This document shows, piece after piece, positions 1 through 13,753 of a DNA stretch of 64,000 bases. Positions within the stretch are counted from its first letter, which is position 1. Each line of letters starts with the position of its first letter. Below the pieces are notes generated by a model that saw only the letters and a program-made list of their open reading frames with translations, had not been told where the DNA came from and did no database searches. Both the position numbers and the translations under genes were made by a program. The DNA comes from Ophiocordyceps camponoti-saundersi (nom. inval.) (taxonomy: Eukaryota > Ascomycota > Sordariomycetes > Hypocreales > Ophiocordycipitaceae), in assembly GCA_003339415.1 (NCBI GenBank), contig PDHQ01000127.1:29178-93177 (forward strand), given 5' to 3'.

Positions 1-430
1 TAAGAAGTAATATAAATAGCTTAAAGGAAGTAGGAAAAAATAGAGGGTTACTCTTTTAATAAGTTAAGAGTAATTATAAGGTTAGTTAATATATTCTTAT
101 AGAATATAATATTAGTTTTCTAAATAATATATATATATATATATAGGAAGATATAATAGGAAAGGAATTATAAGAATAATAATATTATATTAATAGTACC
201 TTATTATAAGCAGCGCGGAAGAAGGCTAGCTTATTATATAAAATAACGCGATAAACTTTAAATATTCGATTATAATAAATAATAATAAGATTAGAATATT
301 TAAATTAAAGGGGGATATATCGGTTCCTTAGTAAACGTTTATAATAATCGTTATTTTATTTCTTCGGAATTAGGGGGAATAGAAACCTTAATAACAGTAT
401 AAGCTATATAGTAGGTATTTTTTTTTATTT
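1..430 (+). repeat. Left copy of a direct-repeat pair (possible LTR, truncated by window edge)
   Basis: This block matches 1995-2415 in the same orientation. Shared anchors include TAACGCGATAAACTT (about 244 and 2229), the AATAAGTTAA segment near 58 and 2058, and a T-run near the right end of both. The offset is about 1985-2000 bp, so small indels separate the copies. Two ~420-bp direct repeats around a ~1.5-kb interior could be LTRs of a short retroelement or a tandem duplication. I could not see target-site duplications because the left edge is cut by the window. Confidence 0.55.
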
Positions 431-1994
431 ATTTTTAATTATAAGAAAATTAAAATAAGAGAGTAATAAAATAAGAAACTAAGAAAAGTAAATAATAATA
501 TAGAATAAAAAGGAAGAAGGATATAGATATACTATATAATAGTATATTAATATATATATAATATATATATAATATATTAAAGGGAAGTGTTAATAAAAGG
601 TAAAAAAATATAGGTAGATTTTAATATATTTTAATAACCTAATAAAATAATATTATCGTAAGTTATAAAGTTTTATAGGGAGTATATAATATTATTTATA
701 TAAGAGGGAATTAATATAAAGTAGGTACCGCTAAGTTATTTATTATTATAGCTTAGAAATACGTTAAGTAAATAATAGTATTAGTATTTAGTATTATAAA
801 TAAAGACTTTAAGCTAATAAGAAAGAAAGAAAAGGAGAAAAACTCTTATAAGCGAAGTTCTAGTAAAATATATAAAGAAATATACTAGTAGAGATAGGAG
901 AGGCCTTAAGAGGGCATAGTAAAAACTAAAATCTTAGTAGAGAAGCGGTTACTTTCCTTAGCGGTTACTATTAAGGTTCTTTACGATAAGATTCCTAAAT
1001 ATTACGCGATAAAAATATCTTAAATTAACGTAATAAGATATTATATAATTATAGTTTATATAATTATATAGCGCTAATTATTATATATACGTAAGTATTA
1101 GCGCTATCCCTTATCCCTTTTTTAATAACGCGTAGATAATATTAAACGGCGAGTAATAAGCTTTTATAATATATAATAATTTAGCCCTATTTAACTAAGC
1201 GATATTAACTAATAAAATTAGTTAGATAAATTAGAACGGCTAATTTAAACTATTAATATATACGATAAGTACGATAATATAGCTAATAGTGCTACTTTCT
1301 TAATACTATTTTACCCGCGCAGGCTATATATTTTAGAGTTTAGAGTATAAGTTACTAAAGCTAAAATAATATATATATTTATAAGTATTAGATATAGATA
1401 TATTAATAACTATTATAATAATATTTAAACGGTAATTATAACTTAAAAGTAAACTAGTAATAATTAACTATTTTTCTTTACGTAAGTTTATTATAAGATA
1501 TAATATATATAATATATAATAAATAACTATAAAGATTATTATATAAAAGAAATTATAAAGAAAGTTACCCTTTTTTAAACTTAAGTATATATTTTAGAAG
1601 CGAGAGTATTAATTTAAGATACTTAAGTATAAATAACTTATATAAGTTAAGTATTTTTTTCTTCTTAGATAGTATAAAAATAATAGCTTTAAATATTTTA
1701 TTATAAAGTTAAGACTTTTCTTATAACTATTTAGTTTATACTTAAGTAAAAAGCTATAAAATAATATAAGAATTTATACCGTAAAAATACTTTATTATCT
1801 ATTAGTAAGTATACTTAATAGCTAAGAGCTAGATATAAGAGGACCTAGTCTTAAAAGCTAGCTTATAAATGCGAAGATAGAGGAATATATTATATAGCTC
1901 GGTATCGCTAGCGTAAAGAATAATATTATCTTTTTTAGAATCGAATAATAAGTTACGATTAGCTAGCGAAAAGTAGTAGGTTTTATAATTTTCT
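431..1994. other. Interior between direct repeats, no recognisable gene
   Basis: A+T-rich RIP-altered sequence between the two direct repeats. All frames I followed carry dense TAA/TAG codons and I recognise no protein motif. If the flanking repeats are LTRs, this is the internal part of a small, probably non-autonomous element. Confidence 0.4.
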
Positions 1995-2415
1995 TTACTA
2001 TATTAATCTATATAAGTAGCTTATAAAAAGTATTAGAGAATTAAAAGTTACTTTTCTAATAAGTTAATAGTATTATTTAGGTAATATAGCGGATCCTTAT
2101 AATATATAAAGTTAGTTATTATATTATATATATATCGAAAGTTTAGAAAAAGAGGGATATAAAAATATTAATAAGAAAAAATACCTTATTATAAAAATTA
2201 TAAGGAAATATTAAGTTATTAAATAATATAACGCGATAAACTTAGAAAATATACTTACGATAAAGAATAGTAAAATTAGAATATTCGGGGTTAAAGAATA
2301 TATATCGGTGCTTTATTTTTCGTAATACGTTATAAGTATCTTTATCTAATAAAAATAAGGAGGAGTATTAAGGTAATAATTTAAAGGATATTTTTTTTTT
2401 CTTTACCTTTTAGTA
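1995..2415 (+). repeat. Right copy of the direct-repeat pair
   Basis: Same-orientation match to 1-430, ending at a T-run near 2390-2400 that parallels the T-run at 420-427. Many of the differences between the copies are C/T or G/A changes, as expected from independent RIP. Confidence 0.55.
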
Positions 2416-2801
2416 TTAGAAATATAAGAGGAGAGATATAGTACTAGAAAGAAATATAAGAAAAGTAAAATAAGTAGAAGAAAGGAATAAAAAGGTATTA
2501 TATAAATATAATTTAATATAAGTAATATAAAAATAAAATAAATAAAGGGGGTTTAAAAAAAATATAAATTATATATATTACTTAGATATTATTATAAGAA
2601 AATAGAATTCTAAAAGTAATATTTAGAGTTCGGCAAGGGAGAGATATTATTATATTAAGAATTTAATAAATAAATCTATAATATTAAACTCGTAATTACT
2701 TTTTTTTCCTATACTCTTTAATAAGTAATAAGTAAAGTATAATATAGTAAGTTTACGATAAATATTTAAAAGTAATAGAGGTATAAGAAAAAAATATAAG
2801 T
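2416..2801. other. Intergenic A+T-rich stretch
   Basis: No frame, repeat or RNA gene that I can support; purine-rich in its first half (about 2416-2540). Confidence 0.5.
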
Positions 2802-3600
2802 GCTAAAGTAAAAAAAATATAGTTAGGGGCTAAGAAGGGTTTTAATTAAATAGTTCTTAAATACTTCCCGTCCCGAAAAAGCTTCCGAGGAATAAAGTTA
2901 AGAGGGGCGATTAAGATAAGATAGCGGTTATTACGAAATTTAGCAAGTAATTAGCTCTTAAGCTTATCTTCGCAGCTATCTAAAAAGCCATATATTTAAT
3001 ATCGTAAAAAAATATTAAAATAAGTATTATAAAGGATATATAAAAAACCTTCGTATAGTTTAATTAAATAATTATAAAGCCTATTTTTTCTATTAAGAGC
3101 CTTAAGAGATAAGGATATAAGGGGCGCTTAAAATAAGAGAAGGCTATTATAAAGTATATAGCGTAGATTAGTTTCCTTTAAAAATAAAAAAATTATATAA
3201 AATTAGCCTTTAATATTATATTTATACTTACCTTAAAAGTTATATATTATAAATTAAGTTTTAGAAACTAAAAAGTACTTATAATAAAAAGTATACTTAA
3301 CGAAATTATAGCTTTATTTTAAATCTTATACCCTAAAATAATAAATTACTAGCTTAAATATATATTTCGAAACCTTAGTTTACCGATTAAGTAGTTTTTA
3401 CCTTTCTTTTTATAGTTTACTTTATCTTTTTATAGGAAAATAACTTCCTATTATTTTCCTTATAGAGAAATACTATATAGCTTATACTTATATAGCTAAA
3501 AATAACTTATAATATTTAAAAACTATAGTTACTTACGAAGTTAGATATAATAAGTATTTAGTAAGTATATTTAGGGTAATATTAACCCTTCCTTATTATT
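2802..3600 (+). repeat. Family M repeat, copy 1 (diverged)
   Basis: Carries the family M hallmarks in order: TTTAATTAAATAG near 2852, the TAGATTAGTTTCC block near 3165, a TATTATTTTCC box near 3447, the GCTTATACTTATATAGCTA segment near 3480, and the 3' GTATTTAGTAAGTATA terminus near 3555. It is longer and more diverged than copy 2 (7495-8117), which is the best reference copy. Confidence 0.7.
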
Positions 3601-4689
3601 TAATAAATACTAAGAGGGAATAAAATTAGTTTTTCTCTTCTTAACTATAATAGATAGTAATAAAGCGGATATAGAGAAGAGATTAGTAGAATAAAAAAAT
3701 AAACTAGAAAATATAATACCTTTATAGAAATTTCGTTAAAGTACGGAAACCTTTAGATATAAAAAAATCCTACTAATACGTTAAGTTAGCATTTTTAGAT
3801 AATAGTATATAATCTAATAATATTAAGTATAAATTATAATCTAAGGAATTAATAAACTATTATTTATTAAAAAGGAAATAGATAATAAGGATATATTTAT
3901 AAGTAGATAAAGTATAATAAGAGGGAAAAGTAAAAATCTATAGAATTTTAAATATATATAGAAGATAAAAGTATAATATATAAGTAATTAGGAGGATAAT
4001 AATAGAAATAGAATATATATATAAAATAGCGTTAAGATTATAAAAAGCTATAAGATATTAAGGTATAATAAATATAAATACTAAGTATTAAGGTTAAAAG
4101 GGAAAAAACTAATTATATATAATTTATAAATAAATAAAAAAAAGAGAAAAACGGTAAATTATAAAGATAATAAGTTATATAAAATAGGATATAGAAACGT
4201 TATTATAAAATAAATTAACTATTATACGTAAAATACCTTAATAAAGATATAAAAGGTAATTTAACGAGAATAAGAATAGTTACGTAAAAGATAAGAATAC
4301 GGAGCTAAAAGTATAGAGAGAAGCGTAAAAATTACTAAAATAAATATTTTATAAGGAATATTTATATATACTTCATAGCAGCGAGTTTTAAAAATATTAT
4401 AAAGAAATAAGTTAAATAGTAAATAGTTTACGTAGTTATCTATATCTTATATATACTAATAGCGGCTAACTTTATATATTAAAAGGACTTACGACTATTA
4501 TTAGCTACTAAATTATAAAAGTAAAAAGATATATATATATAAGTTTAAATATATATATAAAGTAATATTCTTAGGATAAATAGCTTAATAATATATATAT
4601 TAACCTTATCTTATTTATATATATACTTAGTTATAAGATATAAATTTAAAAAATCGGTTAAATTATTTAAATTAACTAGTAATATATAA
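3601..4689. other. A+T-rich DNA, no recognisable gene
   Basis: The plus strand is purine-rich from about 3850 to 4340, which might be a relic Lys/Glu-rich frame, but stops are dense in the frames I followed. The stretch from about 4500 grades into the satellite that follows. Confidence 0.4.
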
Positions 4690-5860
4690 ATAGCTTATAT
4701 AATATAAAAGACCCGCAGAACCTATATAATAATATAATAGTATTAAGGCCACTTCTTAGAAAATAAATCTATAAAGTTCGTAAAATAGCTAATTAAAGGA
4801 AATAAATAACTATAAAATACTTATAAACTAATATAGCTAATAAGATAATAATAAAACTACTTTATTAAAAATAAATCCGAAAAAAATTATAATATAGCTT
4901 ATTATACAGGATAACCTATATATATATATATAATAATACGATATTATAAGACTTATATATATATAATATAAGATAATAAAAAACTTAGCTTATTAAAAAT
5001 AAACTTATAAAGTTTAGAAAATAGCTTATAGTTATAACTTACTAGAAATAAATAACCCGTATAATACCGACAAGCTAGTATAACTAATAAGAGAGTAATA
5101 AATTTACTTACTCGAAGAAAGTTCTATTAAATTTAGGAGATAGCTTATTAGATAAGATAACTTATAAATATAAGTATATATAAATAAATACTAAGAGACT
5201 TATATAATAAGTAAATAGTAATAAACTTAACTTATTAAAGATAAATCCGTTAAGTAATAAAATAGCTTATAATTATAAGTTATTTAATATAAATAACTTA
5301 TACGATTCCTAGGGACTGTTAAGGCCGATAAGATAGCGATAAATCTATATATATACTTAAAGAAAGTTCCGTTAAATTTAACCCTAGCTTATTTATAAGA
5401 TAACTTATAAATATAAGTATATATAAATAATTATAAACTTATACTATATATATATATATATATAATAGTACGATAAAAGAATAGTAATAAACTAACTTTA
5501 TTAAAAATAGATTTATTAAATTATAAAATAGCTTATAATTATAATTTATTAGATATAAACAACTTATAAATATAATACTAAGAGACTAGTAAGGCTAAAA
5601 AGATAGTAATAAATTAACTTCCTTAAAAATAGCTTTGTTAAATTTAAGAAATAGCTTATTAGATAGGATAACCTATATATATATATATATAAATATAGAT
5701 ACTAAGAGATATATATATATAATAAGTAAGAGAGTAACAAACTAACTATATTAAAAATATATTTATAAAATTATAAAATAAAATAGTTATAAGTTATAAA
5801 ATATAAAAGCTAATATTATTCTTATTAACTAGTAATATAAGTAAAATAGTAACTAACTTA
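4690..5860 (+). repeat. Degenerate ~120-bp satellite array
   Basis: The anchor ATAGCTTAT(T/A) recurs near 4690, 4785, 4894, 5021, 5140, 5262, 5384, 5528, 5651 and, altered, 5783. Spacings are 95-144 bp and mostly near 120. Alternate monomers are more alike (spacing about 240-266 bp), for example GAAAGTTC(C/T)RTTAAATTTA units near 5117 and 5363, so the array has a two-monomer higher-order pattern. Short TA-rich runs cause the length variation. It is not CRISPR-like: there are no unique spacers between short palindromic repeats. Confidence 0.7.
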
Positions 5861-7494
5861 CTTACTTAATAGCAGATTAGTTTTAAATAAAATAGTTTAT
5901 TTTATATAAGTAATTAGTATAATATATATAAACTTATATAATATATATATATAAAAGTTACTAGTAACTTACCTAAAGCTATTTTAATTATTATATAAAG
6001 AATTATTATATAAGGTTAAGCGGGTATTTATTAATATTATAAAAGTATTTCGAGATTAATAAAAAAAACTTAAATAAATAGAAATAAATTATATATATAA
6101 AAGTAATATATATATTTTAATAGATATATAGTTAAACGTAAAGGAAGATTAGTATAAGAATAAGAAAAGGGGAAGATAAGCATAATACGCGTAGGTAATA
6201 TATAAGTAGTATAATATATTAAGTTTATATATATAATATTAATTTATCGATAAGGGAATAACTTTAAAGTAAAATAATAAAAGTAAGATATGTTAAATAA
6301 TGTAGATTTATTCTTAAAAAGCTTAAATATATTTATATAAAATAGTTAACTTAAGTAGGAAAAATAAAATAATAAATAAAATAGTAACGGTAAAATATAA
6401 TACGAATTAAAGTTAGGAATTAGAAGTAATAAGAAATTATTTTATTTATAATAAAGTTTTATATTAGATTATATATAAAATTAAAAAAATAAGGTAAGTA
6501 ATATAATATATAAGTAATAACTTAATTTTTAGTAAGATAAGATATAGTTAAGAGAGAGGACCTTTTAAATTTATAAAATTATATATAAGGGTATATCTTA
6601 TATAAGTTTTATATCTTTATTAAATAGTTTTAATAATAAAGTAATAAATAAAAAAACATATTAGCGTATATCTTATAAAGCGAAGATAATAAGTAAGTTA
6701 TCGTATATTATAAAAGTAATACTAATATTTTATAAATAATAATATATATAACTAACATTATATATATAATTAAATTAAGGACGTTATAATTAAAAACGTA
6801 TATTAGATATATTAAGTATTAGAATATAAGGGAAAGAAAAGTTTATAAACTAAAAGAATAAGGATATATTTATAAGTAGTTACTAGCTGCTAATATTTAA
6901 AATAAAAATAATAATATAAGATAAAAAGTATATAAAAGATAATAAGGGCGGAAGTTTAAATAGTTAACGTAAAGACTTACGATAAGTTATAAGAACTAGT
7001 ATTAGTATTCTAACTATATAAGCTAAAAGATTTAAAAAACTACTATAGCTTATAATACTAATAATAGTATATAGCGTAATATTCGATATTATTAGTAAAA
7101 AAGGCTATATAAGGATATAAGAGTATTATATTAATAATACTAGTTATAAATACTTTATATTAAGAGACTAGCTAAACTTTATCTTATACTTAGAGAAAAA
7201 TATAAGGAAGTTAACTAATATTAAAAGTTTTAATAATTAGGGGATAAAAAGTTAGGCGGAATTTATAGTTTATATTTTAAGTATAAAAGATAAAACGCTA
7301 TATATCGGAATAGTTAGGATTAGGGTATAAATTATAGATAATTTTATAAAAGGCCTTATATTAAGATAAGAATAGCTTCTACTAAATAAAATATATATAT
7401 TTAGTTTAATAAAGATAGTTTAGATATATTTATATATAGGCTTATATATACTAATAAAGGTTTATAGAAAATAATTATAAATTTTAAGCTAAAG
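5861..7494. other. A+T-rich region with one weak plus-strand coding-like stretch
   Basis: Mostly featureless. In the plus strand, about 7190-7440, one frame reads with few stops (for example a stretch like DKTLYIGIVRIRV followed by a stop and IIDNFIKGL). This may be a relic of an unknown gene. I recognise no family and the boundaries are unclear. Confidence 0.25.
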
Positions 7495-8117
7495 TATTTT
7501 AGCGGCGGTAAAAGACATACCTTAAAGAAAAATAACGCTAAACTAAAATAGTAAGTTATTAGGGGCTTATATAAGTTACGATTAAATAGTCCTTTAAGTC
7601 CTTTTAGTTTTTAGATACTTTAACGCTTTAGAATTATTAAGGGAGATAATAATAAAATAAGGGGCTATCGCTAGGTATATAGCATAGTTTAGTTTCCTCG
7701 AAAAGAGGAAGGAATTAAGTAAGAATTAGCCCTTAAGCTTGTTTTTATAGCTTTTATAAAAGTTATATATTATAAATTAAGTTATAGAGAGGACTTATAG
7801 TAAAAACTTTACTAAATAGAATTATAACTTTATTTTAAACCTTATACTTTTATTTTTTAAATTACTAATTTAAATACTTATTTTAAAGTCTTTAACTATT
7901 AATTAAATAGTCCCTAAGTTTTTCTCCTTTACTACTCTTATCTTTATATAGAAAATCGACTTTTTATTATTTTTCCTATAAAGAATTATATTTAGCACCT
8001 CCCCTTATAGCTAGAGATCCCCCCTTATATTAGTTAAAGACTTTAGTTACTTAAAAAGTTACGCCTTTTAGGTATTTACTACGCTCGCTTAGGGTGTCCT
8101 TCTTCCCCTGCTAAAGT
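7495..8117 (+). repeat. Family M repeat, copy 2 (reference copy, MITE-like)
   Basis: Full-length copy of a ~620-bp repeat found about fifteen times in the window. The 5' end reads TTTAGCGGCGGTA and the 3' end reads CTTCTTCCCCTGCTAAA. Read on the opposite strand, the 3' end also begins TTTAGC and contains GCGTAGTA followed by a diverged ATAC; the 5' ends of copies 4 and 5 carry GTAGTAGATAC or GTAATAGATAC. The ends therefore look like imperfect subterminal inverted repeats, about 25 bp further from the terminus on the 3' side. Internal landmarks are TTAATTAAATAG near both ends, TTAGTTTCC, a purine box GAGGAAGGAATTAAG and GAATTATAACTTTATTTTAAA. No coding capacity is visible. A non-autonomous DNA element or a solo LTR are the main options. 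Confidence 0.7.
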
Positions 8118-8228
8118 ATATATTTTAAATAATACTTACTATATAAATTTATAACTATATCTTTAATCTGTTAATTCTAAATATTATAAAATACTAAGAA
8201 AAAATATAATAATACCGAATATAGGAGG

Positions 8229-8233
8229 GTAAG
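8229..8233 (+). repeat. Target-site duplication GTAAG (left)
   Basis: GTAAG lies immediately before the left LTR and is repeated exactly at 15292-15296 after the right LTR. Five-base duplications are typical of Copia integrases. Confidence 0.85.
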
Positions 8234-8534
8234 TATTAGATATTATCTCTCTATACCCCTTTATATCTACTATATAATATATATATAGAGGACAGCACGG
8301 ATATAAGGAAGCCTTTAATAAAATATATATTAATACCTAAGTTATGCCTTATATAACTTAGGAGGTAGGAGGTAGCTTAGATAAGAAGAAGGAGGGTATA
8401 AAAGTAAAGTATTATCTAGCTATATAACCGCTCTTCCTTATACGATAAAAGAAAGGTATCTATCTCTAATTATACTTAATATAGGTTACCTTTACTTTCT
8501 CTTACCTATACGTATATATAAAGACTACTTAATA
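8234..8534 (+). repeat. 5' LTR of Copia element 1
   Basis: 301 bp, aligned without gaps to 14991-15291. It begins TATTAGATAT where the right LTR has TGTTAGATAT, so the canonical TG start has been converted to TA; both copies end AATA, probably once ..CA. By hand I count 24 differences, all transitions, with the A/T state in this copy 21 times. Confidence 0.9.
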
Positions 8535-8639
8535 CTAATTAGTAGTTATACTAGTTATTATTAGTTAACTATAGATTAGCTAAAGTAACGAGACGGGTAT
8601 CGTACGATACTGAAAAGCCCCTATACCCGCTATTAACCG

Positions 8640-11600
8640 ATACCCGTGCTTTTACCCTACTTCTTAACACTAGTTCTTACCGAAAAGCTATTTTTTTACC
8701 CGGTGCTACTATTAAGACTAAAAGATTAAGGTAACGTATAATACTTACTAATAATAAAGTCCTTACCGAAGAGCTATATTTAGCCTAGTACTTTTTTATT
8801 AGTTATATAATATTACTTTTAATAGCGTTCCGGAAACGTAATAACGATAATATAGCTTTTATAACTTTAGAAGTTAAATAAAAAGTAGTAAATATATTAA
8901 TTATAATAATAGTAATAAATAAGACTTTAGCTTTATATAACGAAATAATAAAAGGAAGTAAAGTTAACCTTTATATCTAAACTTAAAGCACGAACCCGCT
9001 CTATTAGGATATATAACCTAACCTTATATAACCTTTTAATAAGATTAAATTAATAACGTTTATTACTCGGTAAATATATAATATTATATACTTTAACTTT
9101 TATAAGGAAAACCTTCTTCGTATAATCTAATCGGAACTTTAAGGATAGACCTACTATTAGCTAAAATATATCTACTATATATTCTTAAAAAAACTAACTT
9201 AAATTATAGTTGTATAATACGTCCCGCTTATCGGAAATAGTATATTAATTAAACGCTTTATATAACTTTTTAAAACTAAACCGGAAGACATTTTACGCTC
9301 TAACCCGTAAGGAGCCTCTTCTATATAGTTAAACTACCCTCCCTCTTCTAAACTAACTCTTCTAGATCGTATAATATAAGCTTTATACTTAGCATAGCCC
9401 CCTAAGTTAAGACATATCTTAATATAGCTACTATAAAATATCTTAGCCGAACCCCTACTTCGTATAACTTTTACGTAGAAGTTAACTACTTTATATAACT
9501 TAAATATATAGCTACCTTCGGTAACCCTAACTTAAACCCTCCTAGAACTAATAAATTAGGCCTTAATAGGTATTGTATAAGTTTATATATTACTACTAAT
9601 ACGAAAGGTAGCAAATAGACTAATCTTCTTAGATAAGGTTACCGCTTTCCTTAAAAGTTAGCGAAAAGATTAAAACTATATAAGGCGGCCGTATAATATA
9701 TTAATTAATAAGGCTAGGATTTTTATTAGCTATTACTCCCGTATTAGTATAATAGAAGATTAATTCTACGCTATTTTTCTAAATATTCTTTTAGATAAAG
9801 CTTAGGACTATTATTTATACTTTATTAGATCGGATAAAAAATAAGATAAAATTTACACTTTTTTAGATATATACTTTAATACTCGTACGAACTATTCGTT
9901 ATATTAGATAGATTAAACTACTTTATCTTTTAATATCGTACGATAAGAAAACCTTAATAAAACTATAATAGATTTACTTAATACCCTCCTTAATAAACTC
10001 CGACTTATTTAATAAGCTTTTAAATCCGACTATTAAGGAGAAAAGTAACTTCTTACTACTATTATATAAGCTTATCGCAGCGTTCCGGAACTTAAATTAG
10101 CTATAATATTCTAAGATATATTATACGAAATATTTATTAATCGCCTTTATTCCTCCCTTACTATTATTACGGATAAAATAACTAACTAGTTTTTTATCGA
10201 ATAATACTACCTTAATTATAATAAGTATCGTACGAACTCCGGACAATTTTTTTTTACTCCCCGCTAACGATAATCGCCCCTTATATAACGTTTTTCCCTA
10301 TAGCGATGCTAGTTCTAACCTTATACGATATAAAGGTATTTTATATATAAAAAGGAAAAATATTAGTTTATAAACTATAAGTTAGATAATATCTAATATA
10401 TATATAAGTAATACTTTACTAGTTATAAAAAAACTAGCTAAGAACTCCTTACGAAGGAAGAATTTAATATATTCCTCTTATTATACGAAGGTTTTAATAA
10501 ATAAGATTCCTAGTTTTTATAATTATATAATAAAGACTCTAAAATTAAAAAAGAAATCGTTTGCGGCGAAAACGCGGTTTCGTTTTTTACTATAGCGGCC
10601 TATATACACCGCCTTACCGGCGATAATATCTACTAACTAAAGGCCTTATTAGTTCCCGCGGAATAATTCCTCCTTTTCGATACGTATTATATAATATATT
10701 AAGGCAAGCTTTAAGATATAGGAGCTACGTAAATCTTAACTATAAGTAAACTATAAGCAGAAGCCTATATCCGGGAATACCCTCGTATAACTATTAACTA
10801 AACCCTAACTAAGAATATAATCTATTTTAGCTCCTTAAAACCTACTTAGCTAATCGGAACTATTATCGTACGAAACTTACTCGGTAAAGTTTTTTACTAT
10901 ATCCTTAATATTTCCACTCCCTTTCTCTTTTACCTTAAAGATGCCGACCGCCTTCGCGCCTTCTACGATAATATAAAAGATATTATTATATAATATAATA
11001 ATATAATAATCTTTATTATTAGGAAATAAGGATATCTATTCTTTAACGTCTCTAAATAAGAATCTACGTTATATTATATAGAATAAGAGTTACGATAGCT
11101 TTACTAATATTTTAGCTACTCTTATATATAATAACTTTATAACTTACTAAAAAAAGCTAGTCTTTTAAATATAACCCCCGTAGCCCTTAAGTTAATCTAA
11201 CGCTTATACTATTAATACTAATCGTATAACTTAAAACCTTAGCAATTTAAATTCTCCCTTAAAGATAACTATAATTTTAACTACTTGCTAGTTATTAACG
11301 TTTTTTACCTTTACGGTAGGCCGGTCCTATACGCTATTAATAAAGCTATATCTTTTTAAGTAGCTGCCTTCGTATAAAGTATATCGGCGGCAGACGCTTA
11401 GAACGCCTTATATAAGTGCTAGATTTATATATACTAAGGCTTACTAGATATTATCTCCTATAACGCCGGGACTAATTTTTCCTCTTTAAAGTTTTATATA
11501 AACGTAAAACTACTTAGTATTATATATAAGGAAGTGCCTATCGAAGCGTATTAGGCGATTAGCAAGGTTAAATATATATACGCTCCCCTTAAATAAGCGT

Positions 11601-13753
11601 ACGATATCTTACAATAAGAAATTAGCACTAAGACTAATAATATAACTATCTTTTAGATAGCTATTAAGGCTATTAACGATACGGCTAGACTAGATAGTCT
11701 TATCCCGATACTTCTTATTTTTAGCGCTTACCCTCGTATTTCGTATAACTCGCCCCTAGCCCCTAATATTACTATAAGAGCCTAAGCGATTTAGCGCGCT
11801 ATAAAATAAGTATAATAAATTAAGGCTCGAGCGGATATTTCACGCGCTCTCTATACCCGAAACGAACCTAACTCGTACGATATCTTATTACTTCCCTTTT
11901 AAAGCGAAGTTCTTATTTAGTATAAAAAGGATAAATAGTAAGGTCCTTTCTATATTTCTAGTTTTAATAGCTAGGACGTTATCCTTAAACTCCCTATAAA
12001 ACCGACTAGATTTCGTACGATATAAGTTAAACCTTATCTCCGCTCCCTCCCTACTATACTTATAGAGAAAAAGGTACGGTTAGAAATCCCGATTATACCC
12101 CCGTATAATAAAGACTTATATAAAGCTTTTCCCTTTATATTTATTATTACGAAGGAAAAAGATAACTACGCACTTACTATATAATTACGGTAATAAAGTA
12201 TTATTATTACCCTAGGATAACTATTCGAGGCCTCCGACTATAAGGAAATTAATACCCTCTTTATATAAGAAGTCTTTACTTTTATTTAATATAACTTTTT
12301 TTTAAACCTTACTAAATATATTTTTAAAACACGTCTCGTATAAGAGGTAAAAAATCTAAATAATAGCCCTTACGAAAAATCCTAGCTAATCGTTTAAGGC
12401 TATAGTAATAATAATAAAGAAGAAATTCTTATATAATTACCTATAATTCTGCGTATATTATAGCGCCTCCTCTTTACCCTCGGACTTACCCTTATAAAGT
12501 TATATAACTGCTAAGGCGAACTGCGAGATATTATATAAGCGTATACGCAGTCTGCTAATCTTTTAAGTTATACGATTTACGCATACCTTCCTAAAAAATT
12601 ATAGGATTAATATTTACTTTATACTCTTTTATATATTAAAAAGCCGCTATATAGGCTAGTAGAATTAAGATTATACTAGTTTAAGATATATTATAATTAT
12701 TATCGTACGAACTTTTATATAACGCCCTTATTATATAATTTATATCTTTTATTTATAATAGCTAGCCCTAACTTATTCGGAATAACGGGCTTATAAACAA
12801 ACGATATATTCTCTTTTATATCTAATATATTCTCTAAACTTAAGGAAAATAAGTTAAAACGGGCAGAGCTTCGTGCGAAGCTTAAAATATTCCTTACTAA
12901 TAAATTATCTATTAACTTTAATAATAGTTATATTACGCGCGAATCGTATAATATCGTTTTTATATAGAAAGGATAAGTAAAGGGCCTCTATATTATTAAC
13001 CTAATAGCTAATACTGCCCTATAGGACTTTATTAGCTAGCGAGCTTAAAGAGTATATATTACTTTTACTTATTAACCGGAGGCGTCGTATAACCTTATAG
13101 TAGCCGCTTAAGTAACCGATCCTTTTATATAAGATATTTTAGCCCTTAATAAATATATCTAATAGTAAATTAATAATACTACCCGTAGTTTATAGTTTAT
13201 TCTACTTAACCTATCTTATACGAAACTATTTATTTTTACGGATAAGTTATTTATAAATAATAGGGACCTTACCTTATAGCTTAGCACCTTAATTATTCTT
13301 AATAAAGAAAACTAGTCCTCTAACTCGTTCGTCGTACGAGGTAATATCCTTTACTAAACCTCTATAAAATATAAAAGGGTTACTCGAAGTATCCTAGTAA
13401 GCGAACTTTACGGTATAGTAAATAGCGTTAATATTAGCCTAGCCTTTTACTTAACTATTTAGGCTATCGTATAATCCCTAAGTACGCCTCCGATCCCCCT
13501 TATTCTTTATATAAACTTACGTTCGTTATATAACTACTTAGTATAGCTTAGCTTAACGATAGAAAAACAGTTAATAATTAATATTATAGCTATTCGTAAG
13601 TTATATAAGTATAAGGAAATTTCCGAAATACGATAAATTAATAATAAAAATAACTTAGCTAATATATATACTAAGGATAGCCCTAACTTAGCCTTATTAA
13701 CCCTTATTTTTATAAATTCCTATAAGTTATAAATTAAAGCTACTATCTAATAA
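8640..13753 (+). pseudogene. Copia gag-pol polyprotein relic
   Basis: A single plus-strand frame family can be followed through TAA/TAG codons. The gag-like part is about 8640-10250. The protease region ends near 11030 with motifs such as PFLFYLKDADRLRAFYDN. The integrase core follows, with a DDYNFNY stretch, VINVFYLYGRPVLYAIDEA near 11290 (first Asp changed to Asn), NAGTNFSS near 11463 (second Asp changed to Asn), and PIEA near 11537 (catalytic Glu). Reverse transcriptase starts around 12170 (FEASDYKEIN) and includes PNLFGITGLQTNDIFS near 12770, where a DD motif is now ND. RNase H includes KLFIFTDKLFINNRDLT near 13220 and RSILVSELYGIVNSVNISL near 13387, ending about 13753. Nearly every break is a stop derivable from Gln, Arg or Trp. 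This is a family long known in ascomycetes, here non-functional. Confidence 0.88.

Noticed and set aside
8535..8560. Copia primer-binding site
   Set aside because: The sequence after the left LTR (CTAATTAGTAGTTATAC) is too altered to match to a tRNA end with any confidence.
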